Assembly (NCBI GenBank): GCA_028285345.1 | Contig: JANQPT010000011.1 | Location: forward strand, 102,392-166,391 | Length of the DNA: 64,000 bases | Origin: Planctomycetales bacterium | GTDB taxonomy: Bacteria; Planctomycetota; Planctomycetia; Planctomycetales; Planctomycetaceae | Direction of reading: 5' to 3' | Shown here: positions 47,749-56,169 of the stretch, one piece after another | Numbering within the stretch: position 1 is the stretch's first letter | Layout: each line of letters begins with the position of its first letter | Translations under genes and position numbers: made by a program | The notes under the pieces: generated by a model | What the model saw: the letters and a program-made list of their open reading frames with translations, nothing else | Databases searched by the model: none | Told to the model about the DNA's origin: nothing

Positions 47749-48201
47749 TCACGACCCGTTTCCGAAGATTTGTTGCAATTGTTCGTGGCGGTGCGAAAAC
47801 CCGTCATCCAGGGATTCGAGAATCTTAGCCTCCGTCACCAGCAGCCCCAGCAGCCCGCTGGGTGGTTCAAACGAGATACGGTCGATGATGACCACTGACT
47901 CGCCGTCGGTTTCGAATCGGTGTTCGTGTTCCCACGACTTAAACGGCCCCTTAATTTGCCGTTCGGTGAACACGTCCGGGGATTCCAGCCGCGTAATTTC
48001 GTGAGAAATGTGCTGCACCTGCCCCCGCGCGAGGACCTTAAACTCCATTACGCTGCCCAAGGAGACGACTTCCGGCGCGCTGACGAAACTCAGCCCGATC
48101 TCAGGCGGGCTGATCGTAATGATGTTGGCCGGACGCAGGAGAAAATCGAAGGCCTCCTGGACAGGGGAGGAGACGGCCACACTTCGCTCAAATAGCGCCA
48201 T
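47749..48201 (-). CDS. SRPBCC (START-like) family protein
   Basis: The 150-residue protein fits the helix-grip fold of the SRPBCC superfamily. RSVAVSSPVQEAFDFLLRPA with a following segment ISPPEIGLSFVSAP is the usual N-terminal beta-alpha pattern, and KSWEHEHRFETDGESVVIID is the mid-strand part. LLVTEAKILESLDDGFSHRH forms the long C-terminal helix. These proteins bind small hydrophobic ligands; no catalytic residue can be assigned. It lies upstream of the small membrane protein gene in one probable operon. Confidence 0.82.
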   Translation of the reverse strand: MALFERSVAVSSPVQEAFDFLLRPANIITISPPEIGLSFVSAPEVVSLGSVMEFKVLARGQVQHISHEITRLESPDVFTERQIKGPFKSWEHEHRFETDGESVVIIDRISFEPPSGLLGLLVTEAKILESLDDGFSHRHEQLQQIFGNGS

Positions 48202-48302
48202 CGCGATGGTTGAAGATTCACGGAACTAGGGAACTGCCGGCCGGTTTGACGGTTTTCCGGGCCACTTGATTGCATCATAGCTAATCGTAGTCACAGATGC
48301 GA

Positions 48303-50975
48303 TCAAATCCAGTTTCCGTAGTCCGCAAACAGATAATCGTGGGCGGAGAGGCTCATGCGATCGACGCCGCCCTGGTTGGAGACGGCATCGATCCGCTCAA
48401 AGCCGCGCGTGAAGTTCATGAACGAACTTCCCCGCAGATAGCCGACGTCGCCGCCGCCGAAGTAGGTGTCGCTCCCACTGGAGTCGGTCAAGCGGGCCGT
48501 ATCGTATCCGCCGTTGACGGCGTACGCGTCGACGCGTTCGAATCCGAACATGTAGTTGTAGAATCCGAAGCCCGACATCAAGGCATACGACGAAGCGCCC
48601 ACGAAGCTATCGTTGCCGGCGGAATCATGCGCCACCGCTCGATCGGTGCCCCCTGCGGTGGCATAGGCATAAACGCGATCAAAGCCGCTGGTGAAGTTGT
48701 AATAGCCGCTGCCCTGCATGTAGGCACTGGACGAACGTCCGAGAAACGCGTCGTTGCCTGAGGTGTCGGTGAACGAGACGGCGTCGTATCCGCCGTAAAT
48801 GGAATACGCATAGACTCGGTCAAAGCCTTTGGCGTAGTTGTAGAATCCGGGACCGTACATATAAGCGACCCCGCCGCGGCCGATAAAGATGTCGTTGCCC
48901 TGCGAATCGTACATCACGGAGCGGTCGATCCCGCCTGCGGTGGCATAGGCGATGACACGGTCAAATCCGGCCGCGTAGCTGATCAAATTCGTCCCTTGGA
49001 TGTACGCGTCGGCCGACCGCCCGAAGAAGGTTTCATCGCCGCTGCCGTCAAACAGATAGGCCCTGTCGATGCCCCCTTGGGTGGCATAGGCGCGGACATC
49101 ATTGAACGAGGAGACGTAGTTTTGGAATCCGTTGCCGCGGAGATAGCCGTAGCCGGGACGCGCGTAGAACGTGTTGTCACCGGAGGAATCGTAGAGCAAC
49201 GCACGATCGTCGCCGCCGCTGGAATACGCGATATTTGTGCTGAATCCGGAGGACGTATTGCTAAATCCCGTGCCGGTCATCTGTGCCCAGAAGGGACGGG
49301 CGGTAAACGTGTCTTTGCCGGCGGTATCGTAGAAGTAGGCGACGTCAGCACCCGCTCCATAGGCCAGCACGTTTTCCACGTCTGTGGCGGTCAATAAGAA
49401 ATCGAGTCCGTCGTAGGTGACGCTACCTGCGCGCAGGCGAACAATTTCTTGGGCCGCCGAGCCATTGAGCGTCACGGTGTCGTTGCCGCTGCCGCCATCG
49501 AAGTTGACCGTGTCGACATTGGCCGCGTTGAAGTAGTAATTGCTGCCGTTGATGCTGACCGTGTAGGTCGATCCGGCTGTGAACGCGAAAATGTCGTCCG
49601 CCCCGGTTCCGTAGACGGTCAACACGCCGCCCGTGAGGTCATAGTCAGGTCCACCGCCGCCGCCGCCCCCGGAGGGAGCAAGGATGTCGCCGGTGAAGCT
49701 GAATTGGCCGACAGAGCCGTAGACGCCTGTGCTGCGGACAACGACGTGATACGTTCCTTCTGCGACCGTTTCGGTAATCGTGGCGCCATAACTGTTACTG
49801 GGATTCGCGGTGGCGATCAGTGATCCGTTTGCCGAGCGCAGTTCCAGGATCGAGTCTAGATTCGCTCCGATTTGCGCCACGCTGAGGGTAATCGTGATCT
49901 GCCCCGCACCCGTCGTGAACGAGAAATAGTCGTCGTCGGACATCTGCTCGATGATGCCCGAGCCGCTGATCGTGGTGCCGCTTACCGCCGCAGCCGTTGC
50001 CGAGGAGTAGTTATCGCCGTGGTCGTCGGTGCGGTAACCAAAGCCATTGGTCCCACCTGCGAGAATGGACATATCGTCTTGAAACGTCGTCGACGATGTC
50101 GTTGTGCCGTCATGCCACGTAGTGCGGGAGGCGTAGTAGCCGACGCCCATAATCGGCGCGAAATCGCCGCTACCGTTGGAGTATTCGCGGATCAGATTTC
50201 CGCTGCCGTCGTAGTCGCTTTGGTGCTGCAAGCCGAAGGCGTGTCCCGCTTCGTGAGAAACGGCCTCGGCCGTGTACTTGGCGTTGCCGTTTCCGAGGTT
50301 ATCGGTGAAGACGTAGGCGACATTCGGGACGGCATTGGTGAAGGAGTTGACGTAGGCGACTCCGCCGTACGGTCCGATCCAGTTTCCGTTGCCTCCGATG
50401 GAGATTCGCAGCGCCGTGCCGTTGGAAAAGTCACCCGGATTGACGGTCGTGACGTTGATGTCAAACGGCGCGAAGTCTTCGGCGACGCGCTGCCAAATCT
50501 CGGTGATGCGTGCTAGTTCGGTGTCGCTGAATGTGGTGTCGTCGCCGTCGATATCATAAACCGGCGTGGTGACGTTCGAATACGCGCCCCATTGCGAAAT
50601 GAAGTGGCCGTCGAAGTCCAGGTAGATCGATGCGTCAGCGCCCGCATTGCTGTGCAGCACAGGGATGTCGGTCAGCGGATGCAGCCCGCCCGACGCCTGC
50701 ACACCGCCGTCGTCGGAACCTTCGCTCGGGACGACGAACCCGTGAATTTGCAGTCCATCTTCGCCCGTCATGCAGCCGCAAGAACAACCGGAAGGATGAT
50801 CGTGCCCGTCGTCGTGTGAGTGGCCCTCTCCGAGGTCGCAATTTCCGTGCAACATGAGCCGGTCTTCGAGCGTCTCGACCTTCAGCCAACGTCGCAACGC
50901 CGAGGAACTGCTCCCGGCTTTGCGCGCGCTGTGTTGATTGGTCGATCGACGATCCCAGAACTGGCGAAACTTCAT
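48303..50975 (-). CDS. Secreted metzincin-type zinc protease with PPC-like domain and about 51-residue tandem repeats
   Basis: The 890-residue protein from the ATG at 50975 begins with the planctomycete extracellular N-terminal motif LKVETLEDRLMLHG. A His/Cys-rich stretch (HSHDDGHDHPSGCSCGC) follows. The protease core has the elongated zinc motif in VSHEAGHAFGLQHQSDY and a Met-turn in FAPIMGVGYY. A PPC-like beta domain follows (YFSFTTGAGQITITLSV). The C-terminal third holds at least seven repeats of about 51 residues with D-S-x-G-N-D-x-F-x-G and G-F-D-R-V-Y-A-Y patterns. Its leader carries a c-di-GMP-I riboswitch. The frame extends to 51536, but that part would run through the riboswitch and past the start of miaA. 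Confidence 0.88.
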   Translation of the reverse strand: MKFRQFWDRRSTNQHSARKAGSSSSALRRWLKVETLEDRLMLHGNCDLGEGHSHDDGHDHPSGCSCGCMTGEDGLQIHGFVVPSEGSDDGGVQASGGLHPLTDIPVLHSNAGADASIYLDFDGHFISQWGAYSNVTTPVYDIDGDDTTFSDTELARITEIWQRVAEDFAPFDINVTTVNPGDFSNGTALRISIGGNGNWIGPYGGVAYVNSFTNAVPNVAYVFTDNLGNGNAKYTAEAVSHEAGHAFGLQHQSDYDGSGNLIREYSNGSGDFAPIMGVGYYASRTTWHDGTTTSSTTFQDDMSILAGGTNGFGYRTDDHGDNYSSATAAAVSGTTISGSGIIEQMSDDDYFSFTTGAGQITITLSVAQIGANLDSILELRSANGSLIATANPSNSYGATITETVAEGTYHVVVRSTGVYGSVGQFSFTGDILAPSGGGGGGGPDYDLTGGVLTVYGTGADDIFAFTAGSTYTVSINGSNYYFNAANVDTVNFDGGSGNDTVTLNGSAAQEIVRLRAGSVTYDGLDFLLTATDVENVLAYGAGADVAYFYDTAGKDTFTARPFWAQMTGTGFSNTSSGFSTNIAYSSGGDDRALLYDSSGDNTFYARPGYGYLRGNGFQNYVSSFNDVRAYATQGGIDRAYLFDGSGDETFFGRSADAYIQGTNLISYAAGFDRVIAYATAGGIDRSVMYDSQGNDIFIGRGGVAYMYGPGFYNYAKGFDRVYAYSIYGGYDAVSFTDTSGNDAFLGRSSSAYMQGSGYYNFTSGFDRVYAYATAGGTDRAVAHDSAGNDSFVGASSYALMSGFGFYNYMFGFERVDAYAVNGGYDTARLTDSSGSDTYFGGGDVGYLRGSSFMNFTRGFERIDAVSNQGGVDRMSLSAHDYLFADYGNWI

Positions 50976-50985
50976 CGCACCCTCT

Positions 50986-51087
50986 ATCCTTTCGGTAACC
51001 TGGCGACCGCACGGTTGCGTCAGCGCAACGGGTGCGGCCCATGGCTTTGCGTCCCCATCTTGCGATGGGTTTGCCCTTTCGAGGATG
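50986..51087 (-). promoter_or_regulatory. c-di-GMP-I (GEMM-I) riboswitch in the leader of the metzincin gene
   Basis: Read on the minus strand, the leader contains GGCAAACC (51075-51068), a P2 stem CCCATC with GATGGG closed by a GCAA tetraloop (51063-51060), then the strictly conserved GGACGCAAAGCC (51054-51043). Next come a long P3 hairpin (CCGCAC/GTGCGG plus GTTGCG/CGCAAC) and GGTTACCG (51000-50993). P1 is ATCCT (51086-51082) with AGGAT (50990-50986). All these match the c-di-GMP-I aptamer. The aptamer ends ten bases before the ATG at 50975, so control is likely at translation initiation. Between the riboswitch and miaA (51088-51340) I see nothing else. Confidence 0.92.
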
Positions 51088-51340
51088 AGTTGCCGCCGTT
51101 TGAGGGATTCGACGGCCGTCACTGGGAGGGTTCGTATCTCAAATATGGGGCGCGTTTTCCCCGAAGTCAAAATGTGCCGGTTCAATGCGGCGGTCGTAAT
51201 CTGACGATGGCGGGAGTGTTGAGAGATTTGCAGATGCCGCGCAGTGAAGTAGTCACGTTGCCAAACCGCCACATTCAAATCGGCCCCGGCCCTGTTGCCG
51301 GCAGGGGACCCTCTACGAATCGCTGAGGCTCTGTTCCTGC

Positions 51341-52297
51341 ATGCAGTTTCCTGATGATGTCCTTCGCCGCTGCTGGTTTCTGGCAGGACCGACCGCATGT
51401 GGTAAAACCGCAACATCGCTGTTGCTGGCGGAGCGGCTGGGCGGAGAAATTGTTTCCCTCGATTCGATGGCAATTTATCGGGGAATGGACATTGGAACGG
51501 CAAAACCGGGCCTGGCCGAGCGGGAGCGTATCCCACATCATGTGATCGACTTGATCAATCCCGATGAGGAATTCAGCGTCGCCGACTATGTCGCGGCGGC
51601 ACTTGCTTCCAGCCGAGGAATTCTCGAGCGCGGGCGGATTCCGATCTTTGTCGGCGGCACCGGTCTCTATTTGCGGGGAGTCCTACGCGGTGTCTTTGAG
51701 GGCCCGGCCGCCGATCAGGGATTGCGGAAACAGCTTGAAGCACTGGAGCAAGCGGATTCGGGATCACTGTATCGCCGGCTGCAAGCGGTCGATGTACCCA
51801 CGGCTGAGCGACTGCATCCCAACGATCTGCGGCGGATTGTCCGCGCTTTGGAAGTCTTCGAATTGACCGGCGAGCCGCTTTCAGCGCAGCAGTCGCAAGG
51901 TCCGCTCCCACCGGGGCTGCGGCCGCGAAACGTGTATTGGCTCGCTCCGCCGCGCGACTGGCTGCATGATCGAATCAATCGTCGCGTCGACGAGATGATT
52001 CAAAGCGGCCTTGTGGAGGAGGTCCGCGATCTCCTTGCGGCGGAACCCCCGCTGGGGAAAACGGCGCGGCAAGCGCTGGGATACAAGGAGATCATTGACC
52101 ATCTAAAAGGTGAGTGCAGCCTCCTCGACGCCGTTGAGACGTTGAAGACTCGAACGCGGCAGTTTGCAAAACGGCAGCACACTTGGTTTCGGAATCTTGA
52201 GGAGTGCCGCGACGTGCCGATCACCGGCGGTGAGACCGCTGGTGAAGTCGCGGATCTGGTTTTGGAGCAACCAGAACTCCCCGGGTCAGATGAGTAG
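51341..52297 (+). CDS. miaA: tRNA dimethylallyltransferase
   Basis: The 318-residue cytoplasmic enzyme adds an isopentenyl group to A37 of tRNAs that read codons starting with U. Family features are FLAGPTACGKTATSLLLAER (P-loop), IVSLDSMAIYRGMDIGTAKP, IPHHVIDLINPDEEFSVADY, FVGGTGLYLRGVLRGVFEGP and TRQFAKRQHTWFRNL. The length is normal. It is divergent from the riboswitch-controlled protease and convergent with the MnmE-like gene. Confidence 0.95.
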   Translation: MQFPDDVLRRCWFLAGPTACGKTATSLLLAERLGGEIVSLDSMAIYRGMDIGTAKPGLAERERIPHHVIDLINPDEEFSVADYVAAALASSRGILERGRIPIFVGGTGLYLRGVLRGVFEGPAADQGLRKQLEALEQADSGSLYRRLQAVDVPTAERLHPNDLRRIVRALEVFELTGEPLSAQQSQGPLPPGLRPRNVYWLAPPRDWLHDRINRRVDEMIQSGLVEEVRDLLAAEPPLGKTARQALGYKEIIDHLKGECSLLDAVETLKTRTRQFAKRQHTWFRNLEECRDVPITGGETAGEVADLVLEQPELPGSDE

Positions 52298-52326
52298 CAG
52301 CAGGCCCGCAGCGTATTCGTTCGCTG

Positions 52327-53475
52327 TTAATCGTCGTTGGCACCGATGAACAAGTTGAGATGTCGGACGACGGCGTCGGCATCGTGTGCGGCCACCGCGC
52401 TTTGTGCCTCATGCAGTAATTTGACTTGTCGCTTGGTGAACGGCACCGCCGCGTTTTGAGGCGGGACTTCCGGAACGAGTCGATCCCGAACGGCCGCGGC
52501 CAGCTCTTCAATGCCGTCCCCTGTCGCGGCGGAGAGCCCAAGGGAGTCCGCCGGCAACTCGTCTCCCCATTCGTCGGACAGGTCGGACTTATTGGCAGCG
52601 ACAATTGCGTCAGGCCAGTTCAGTATCAGCGTACGGTCCTGTGGCGCGGGTTGCCGACTGCGATCCAATACCAGAATCCTGCAATCGGCGGCCGCGAATT
52701 GCGACTTGGCCAATTCGATTCCCGCGGCTTCGATATCATCTTCGCTGTTGTGCAAGCCGGCCGTGTCGGTGAACTGAATCGGCCAGCCGAACAGTGCCGT
52801 CTCCGTAGTGACGAGGTCGCGCGTCGTTCCGGGGCGATCGTGGACGACTGACCGCGAGAAACCGACAATCGCATTGATTAGACTCGACTTGCCGACGTTG
52901 GGCCGCCCGGCAAGCACGACGCGCCATGGATTGACCAAGTGCAGCCCAAGACCGCTCCAGTGCAGTAGCTCTTGCAGTCGCCGCTCCGCCGCCGACCAAT
53001 CGGCGTCGTCGCTCACATCACGGTTAATCTCATCGACCGCATGGCGCAGTACGCCCGCCTGCTGATCAAATAGAATAGCGGCCGTCTTGAGCGTCGCGGC
53101 GCGCGTGACGGCGAGTGTGCACTCCTCTGCGAGCGACGTCGCATCCGGTCGAACCGCCGCCTCCCAGTCGCGCGTGTGACATCCGGCGGACCTCAAATCC
53201 GCCAGTATCCGCCTGACTGCAGCGTCTCCACCGTGGCAGTGCAATTCGCACGTGGACTCGTCGATCCGGCAGAGCACCACGGCTTCGGGGTGGACGCTTC
53301 CCCAGTGGCCGAAGATGATCCGCCCGATTTTTTGGTCCCGAGCGGGCCGATGGTTGGCCGCGCTAAACAGTGCCGCCTCGTCGAACACGCCAATATTGCC
53401 GGAAACTGAGACCGTCGCCACCGCTCCGCGGCCGCGCGGCGTGAGCACCTCAACAATCGTCTCCGCATCGGGCAT
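52327..53475 (-). CDS. MnmE-like GTPase lacking the C-terminal catalytic Cys motif
   Basis: The 382-residue protein keeps the N-terminal folate-type domain of MnmE (MPDAETIVEVLTPRGRGAVA, then CELHCHGGD near residue 80). It also has a full G domain: LAGRPNVGKSSLINAIVG, RPGTTRD, FTDTAGLHNSEDDIEAAG and AANKSDLSD. Canonical MnmE is about 450 residues and ends in the FCIGK motif whose Cys is required for U34 modification. Here the end is VVRHLNLFIGANDD and that Cys is missing. The helical middle is also shorter. It is followed by hpt after 5 bases. It is either a divergent MnmE working differently or a GTPase with another role. Confidence 0.85.
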   Translation of the reverse strand: MPDAETIVEVLTPRGRGAVATVSVSGNIGVFDEAALFSAANHRPARDQKIGRIIFGHWGSVHPEAVVLCRIDESTCELHCHGGDAAVRRILADLRSAGCHTRDWEAAVRPDATSLAEECTLAVTRAATLKTAAILFDQQAGVLRHAVDEINRDVSDDADWSAAERRLQELLHWSGLGLHLVNPWRVVLAGRPNVGKSSLINAIVGFSRSVVHDRPGTTRDLVTTETALFGWPIQFTDTAGLHNSEDDIEAAGIELAKSQFAAADCRILVLDRSRQPAPQDRTLILNWPDAIVAANKSDLSDEWGDELPADSLGLSAATGDGIEELAAAVRDRLVPEVPPQNAAVPFTKRQVKLLHEAQSAVAAHDADAVVRHLNLFIGANDD

Positions 53476-53480
53476 CTTAT

Positions 53481-54017
53481 TTACGTCGTGTCCGACTCCG
53501 GTAAGTCCGCCGGTTCTAACGCGGCGATGTAGGGCAAATTGCGATACTGGTCATCATAGTCAAGACCGTAGCCGACCACGAATTCATTGGGAATCTCGAA
53601 TCCGAAATAATCGGGCGTGATGTCAACCGTCGTCCGTTCACGTTTCCACAATAGCACTGCCGTCCGCACTCGCCGCGGCTGCAAGCTTTCGACCCGCCGT
53701 ATCAGCTGTTCGAGCGTCTTTCCGGTATCAAGAATATCGTCCAACAGCAATACGTCGCGGTCGGCGATGTCGGGAGTATAATCGGGATTGATTTCGAGAC
53801 GCCCCGAGGTCGTCGATTCGCCGCGATAGCTGGATGCCTGCAGCAGCCCCACGCGAAGGGGAAGGTTGATGCCTCGAATGAGATCGGCTAGCAGAATCAC
53901 ACTGCCAGTCAGCACTCCCACCACCGTTAGTGGCCGTCCGCGGTAGTCGGCGTCGACTTGAGCTGCCAGCTGCTTGATCGCGGCTTGAATCTCCGTCTCA
54001 GTGATCAAGACTTTCAC
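53481..54017 (-). CDS. hpt: Hypoxanthine phosphoribosyltransferase
   Basis: The 178-residue cytoplasmic enzyme salvages hypoxanthine or guanine with PRPP. It has VVGVLTGSVILLADLIRGIN, LLQASSYRGESTTSGRLEIN, the PRPP loop VLLLDDILDTGKTLEQLIRR and the late motif PNEFVVGYGLDYDDQYRNLP. The frame is open to 54116, but that part overlaps the palindromic repeat at 54088-54161. A GTG at 54017 (VKVLITETEIQ) gives the family's normal length. It lies downstream of the 4Fe-4S gene and just upstream of the MnmE-like gene, all leftward. Confidence 0.92.
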   Translation of the reverse strand: MKVLITETEIQAAIKQLAAQVDADYRGRPLTVVGVLTGSVILLADLIRGINLPLRVGLLQASSYRGESTTSGRLEINPDYTPDIADRDVLLLDDILDTGKTLEQLIRRVESLQPRRVRTAVLLWKRERTTVDITPDYFGFEIPNEFVVGYGLDYDDQYRNLPYIAALEPADLPESDTT

Positions 54018-54087
54018 GGATGGCGGCTCGCGGCGGGGAGACGATTCTTGGAAGTCGGCAGTGTCTTGTTCAATCTGACGACTCGGC

Positions 54088-54161
54088 GTAGCAGAAGTCG
54101 TGGGAGTTCTGCACACTCAAGCGGCACTGGCACGTTTCCGAACTCTCACGAGTTCGGCTAC
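54088..54161. repeat. REP-like double-hairpin element, copy 1
   Basis: The element begins GTAGC and ends GCTAC. Its left half folds as GCAGAAGTC-GTGG-GAGTTCTGC (one G/G mismatch) and its right half as CCGAACTC-TCAC-GAGTTCGG (8 perfect pairs). The right half read in reverse complement has the same plan as the left. It sits between the 4Fe-4S gene and hpt. A second copy is at 57860-57933. Confidence 0.8.
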
Positions 54162-54187
54162 CGGACAATCGAGGTTTTGACTGGGCA

Positions 54188-54805
54188 CTAATCCAAAAAG
54201 ATTCGATCGTAGCCGTCGAAGACTGCATCCAGGATGGCGCGTCCTTCTTCGGTGGCTCGGTAGCGCGCGAATTCATCGCTACCCGCCGCTTCGACGACGA
54301 TTGCGGCGTTTTCGTCGGGCGTCAAGAACCAATCCTGGGCGATCAGCGGGGGCATGAAATCGAGCAATTCCGTTTCACCAACAGGGAGAAAGACTTCGCC
54401 GTCCAGAAAGAATTGATAGGCGTACTCTTCCAGCTTGGGCCACGGCAAATCCTCCTGTGTGCCACGATAGTACGGCTCGAGCACAGAATGCTCCGACGGT
54501 TTCACGTTGGGATTGTGCAGCATGTCGATCGCGTTCCAGGGGCAGATCTCAAGGTTGTAATGGTCGTTGCTGTCCGCCGGCACGCGATAGCACATCTGAC
54601 AGCCGATGCATCGGGACGTGTCGATCTGGTGGTAGCTTTCCGACGGAACGCGGCTGACGACCTCATAAATGCAGTCGACAGGACACTGCGTCGCGCAGGA
54701 GTTGCACGAGGTGCAGGAATCCTTGTTGATCACCGCCAAATAACGGGTTTCCTTCTTGCGGTCCGCCTTTCGCGTTTTGAAATAATCGGTGACCGAGATC
54801 GTCAT
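54188..54805 (-). CDS. 2x[4Fe-4S] ferredoxin-like protein
   Basis: About 205 residues from the ATG at 54805 (MTISVTDYFKTRK). Two Cys clusters, CTSCNSCATQCP and CIGCQMCY followed later by ICPWNAID, provide eight ligands for two [4Fe-4S] clusters. The C-terminal 90 residues are acidic and contain several Trp and Phe. There is no signal, so it is cytoplasmic. A sigma70-type promoter at 54870-54899 argues that the upstream in-frame ATGs are not used. The partner is unknown; electron transfer to an oxidoreductase is the likely role. hpt lies 170 bases downstream, with a repeat between. Confidence 0.85.
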   Translation of the reverse strand: MTISVTDYFKTRKADRKKETRYLAVINKDSCTSCNSCATQCPVDCIYEVVSRVPSESYHQIDTSRCIGCQMCYRVPADSNDHYNLEICPWNAIDMLHNPNVKPSEHSVLEPYYRGTQEDLPWPKLEEYAYQFFLDGEVFLPVGETELLDFMPPLIAQDWFLTPDENAAIVVEAAGSDEFARYRATEEGRAILDAVFDGYDRIFLD

Positions 54806-54869
54806 CGGCTTACTTTCCAGGAATCTCTTGAAGGAGTCGAACGATTGAGGCTGATGCGCGTTGGTACGA

Positions 54870-54899
54870 ATTATACTCATCGTCATCGAGAGCATCCAA
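54870..54899 (-). promoter_or_regulatory. Sigma70-type promoter of the 4Fe-4S gene
   Basis: On the minus strand TTGGAT (54899-54894) and a perfect TATAAT (54875-54870) are separated by 18 bases. The expected transcript start lies about 60 bases before the ATG at 54805. This choice also settles the start codon, since ATGs upstream of the -10 box would not be transcribed from it. Confidence 0.55.
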
Positions 54900-55137
54900 T
54901 CGACGCTGTTCGAGAAAACCGGACTTCCGACTGAATTATCAAAAATGAGAATCGAACCGGCCGAGTGCGCAGTTTTTTGAGAAAACGAAATGAGATGGCG
55001 TCCTCGCGCAAGGAATTCCCGTTGGGGCATCTCAGCGACTTGGATATACTTCCGCTCCTTCCTGAGTAAACCTCACTCCCTTGGCTGACGCGTTCGCACC
55101 GAGTTGCGCGTGCGACGACGGCTCTATCGCGATTGCA

Positions 55138-56118
55138 ATGCACCGAAACTTTACCGCGACGTCCATAATTCTGTTGTCTGTGGGAACGTGCTGCTGTCTG
55201 TCCGGCTGCGGCACGACGCTCAGCCGAGGAGCGACGGAGCAGTTGTTGGCTTCCGACGCAGTCGACCGTTCGGTTGCGGAAATCGATTTTCGCGATCTGA
55301 AGGGACAGGACGTCTACTTCGATACGACGTACATCAAAAACGTGCAATCGGTCGGCTTTGTAAATGCGGATTACATCATCAGCTCGCTCCGGCAGCAGAT
55401 GCTGGCAGCGGACTGCCACATCAAGGAGGACAAAACGGACGCCAAGTACATCGTCGAGGCACGGGTGGGAGCACTGGGAGCCGACCGGCATGAGATTGTC
55501 TGGGGACTTCCGGCCAACAATCTGCTGGGAACGGTAGCGTCCGCGGTCCCCGAAGCGCCCGCCCCGCCGACGATTCCGGAGATCGCCTTCGCCAAAAAGA
55601 GCGATGAGCTCGCGGTGGCCAAAATCGGAGTCTTTGCTTATCACCGCGAATCGGGACGTCCGATCTGGCAGTCGGGGATCAATCAGTCGAAAAGCACGGC
55701 GCGAAATACAACGGTGCTTGGGGTCGGGCCGTTCCAATCCGGTACGATTCATAAGGGAACCGAATTTGCCGGCTCAAAAATTGAGATCCCTGGTCTGGGT
55801 GAAGAGCCCATCGAGCGCGAGCGCCCGGTTGTTCCATACAACAGCGAAGTGCACTTTGAGCGCCCCGGCGCGCACACCGTCATTGCGGCGGACGATGAAA
55901 AGGAAGCCAAGAGCGAGATTCGGCAGGTGGCCGGAGAATCAGACGGGGAGACGACAACGTCGACGCAGCCGGTCGACACTCCGCGGTTGATCGACCCGAG
56001 CAAGATTCCGCCGGCATTGCCGAGTGAAGACGACGCTGAGACCGCTAAGAAGTTGATGGAACGGGCACCCGATAGCGCTTTGTTGCGCAAACCGTCCAAG
56101 CGCAAAAAAAAGTGGTGA
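55138..56118 (+). CDS. Lipoprotein, planctomycete family (possibly DUF6655)
   Basis: About 326 residues from the ATG at 55138. The N-terminus ends in a lipobox (CCCLSGCGTTLSRG), so the protein is lipid-anchored. The middle part (GQDVYFDTTYIKNVQSVGFV, DYIISSLRQQMLAADCHIKE) looks like a family of planctomycete lipoproteins annotated DUF6655, recalled from memory and not certain. The C-terminal half is Pro/Glu-rich, with a basic end RKPSKRKKKW. It may sense or bind an envelope component. A TTG at 55081 would add 19 residues. No Shine-Dalgarno is visible at either start. Confidence 0.75.
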   Translation: MHRNFTATSIILLSVGTCCCLSGCGTTLSRGATEQLLASDAVDRSVAEIDFRDLKGQDVYFDTTYIKNVQSVGFVNADYIISSLRQQMLAADCHIKEDKTDAKYIVEARVGALGADRHEIVWGLPANNLLGTVASAVPEAPAPPTIPEIAFAKKSDELAVAKIGVFAYHRESGRPIWQSGINQSKSTARNTTVLGVGPFQSGTIHKGTEFAGSKIEIPGLGEEPIERERPVVPYNSEVHFERPGAHTVIAADDEKEAKSEIRQVAGESDGETTTSTQPVDTPRLIDPSKIPPALPSEDDAETAKKLMERAPDSALLRKPSKRKKKW

Positions 56119-56169
56119 TTCTTTTCGGATTAGCGGCGGACGGCGGCGTGGTGTCCAACGGCGCTTGCT

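Noticed and set aside
50976..51536. Upstream extension of the metzincin protein by 187 residues
   Set aside because: That part would translate through the riboswitch and overlap the start of miaA; it has no domain or signal.
52327..54805. Repeat-flanked genes around hpt considered as a genomic island
   Set aside because: The genes are housekeeping-like and the short repeats occur between ordinary genes; no integrase or att-like duplication was seen.
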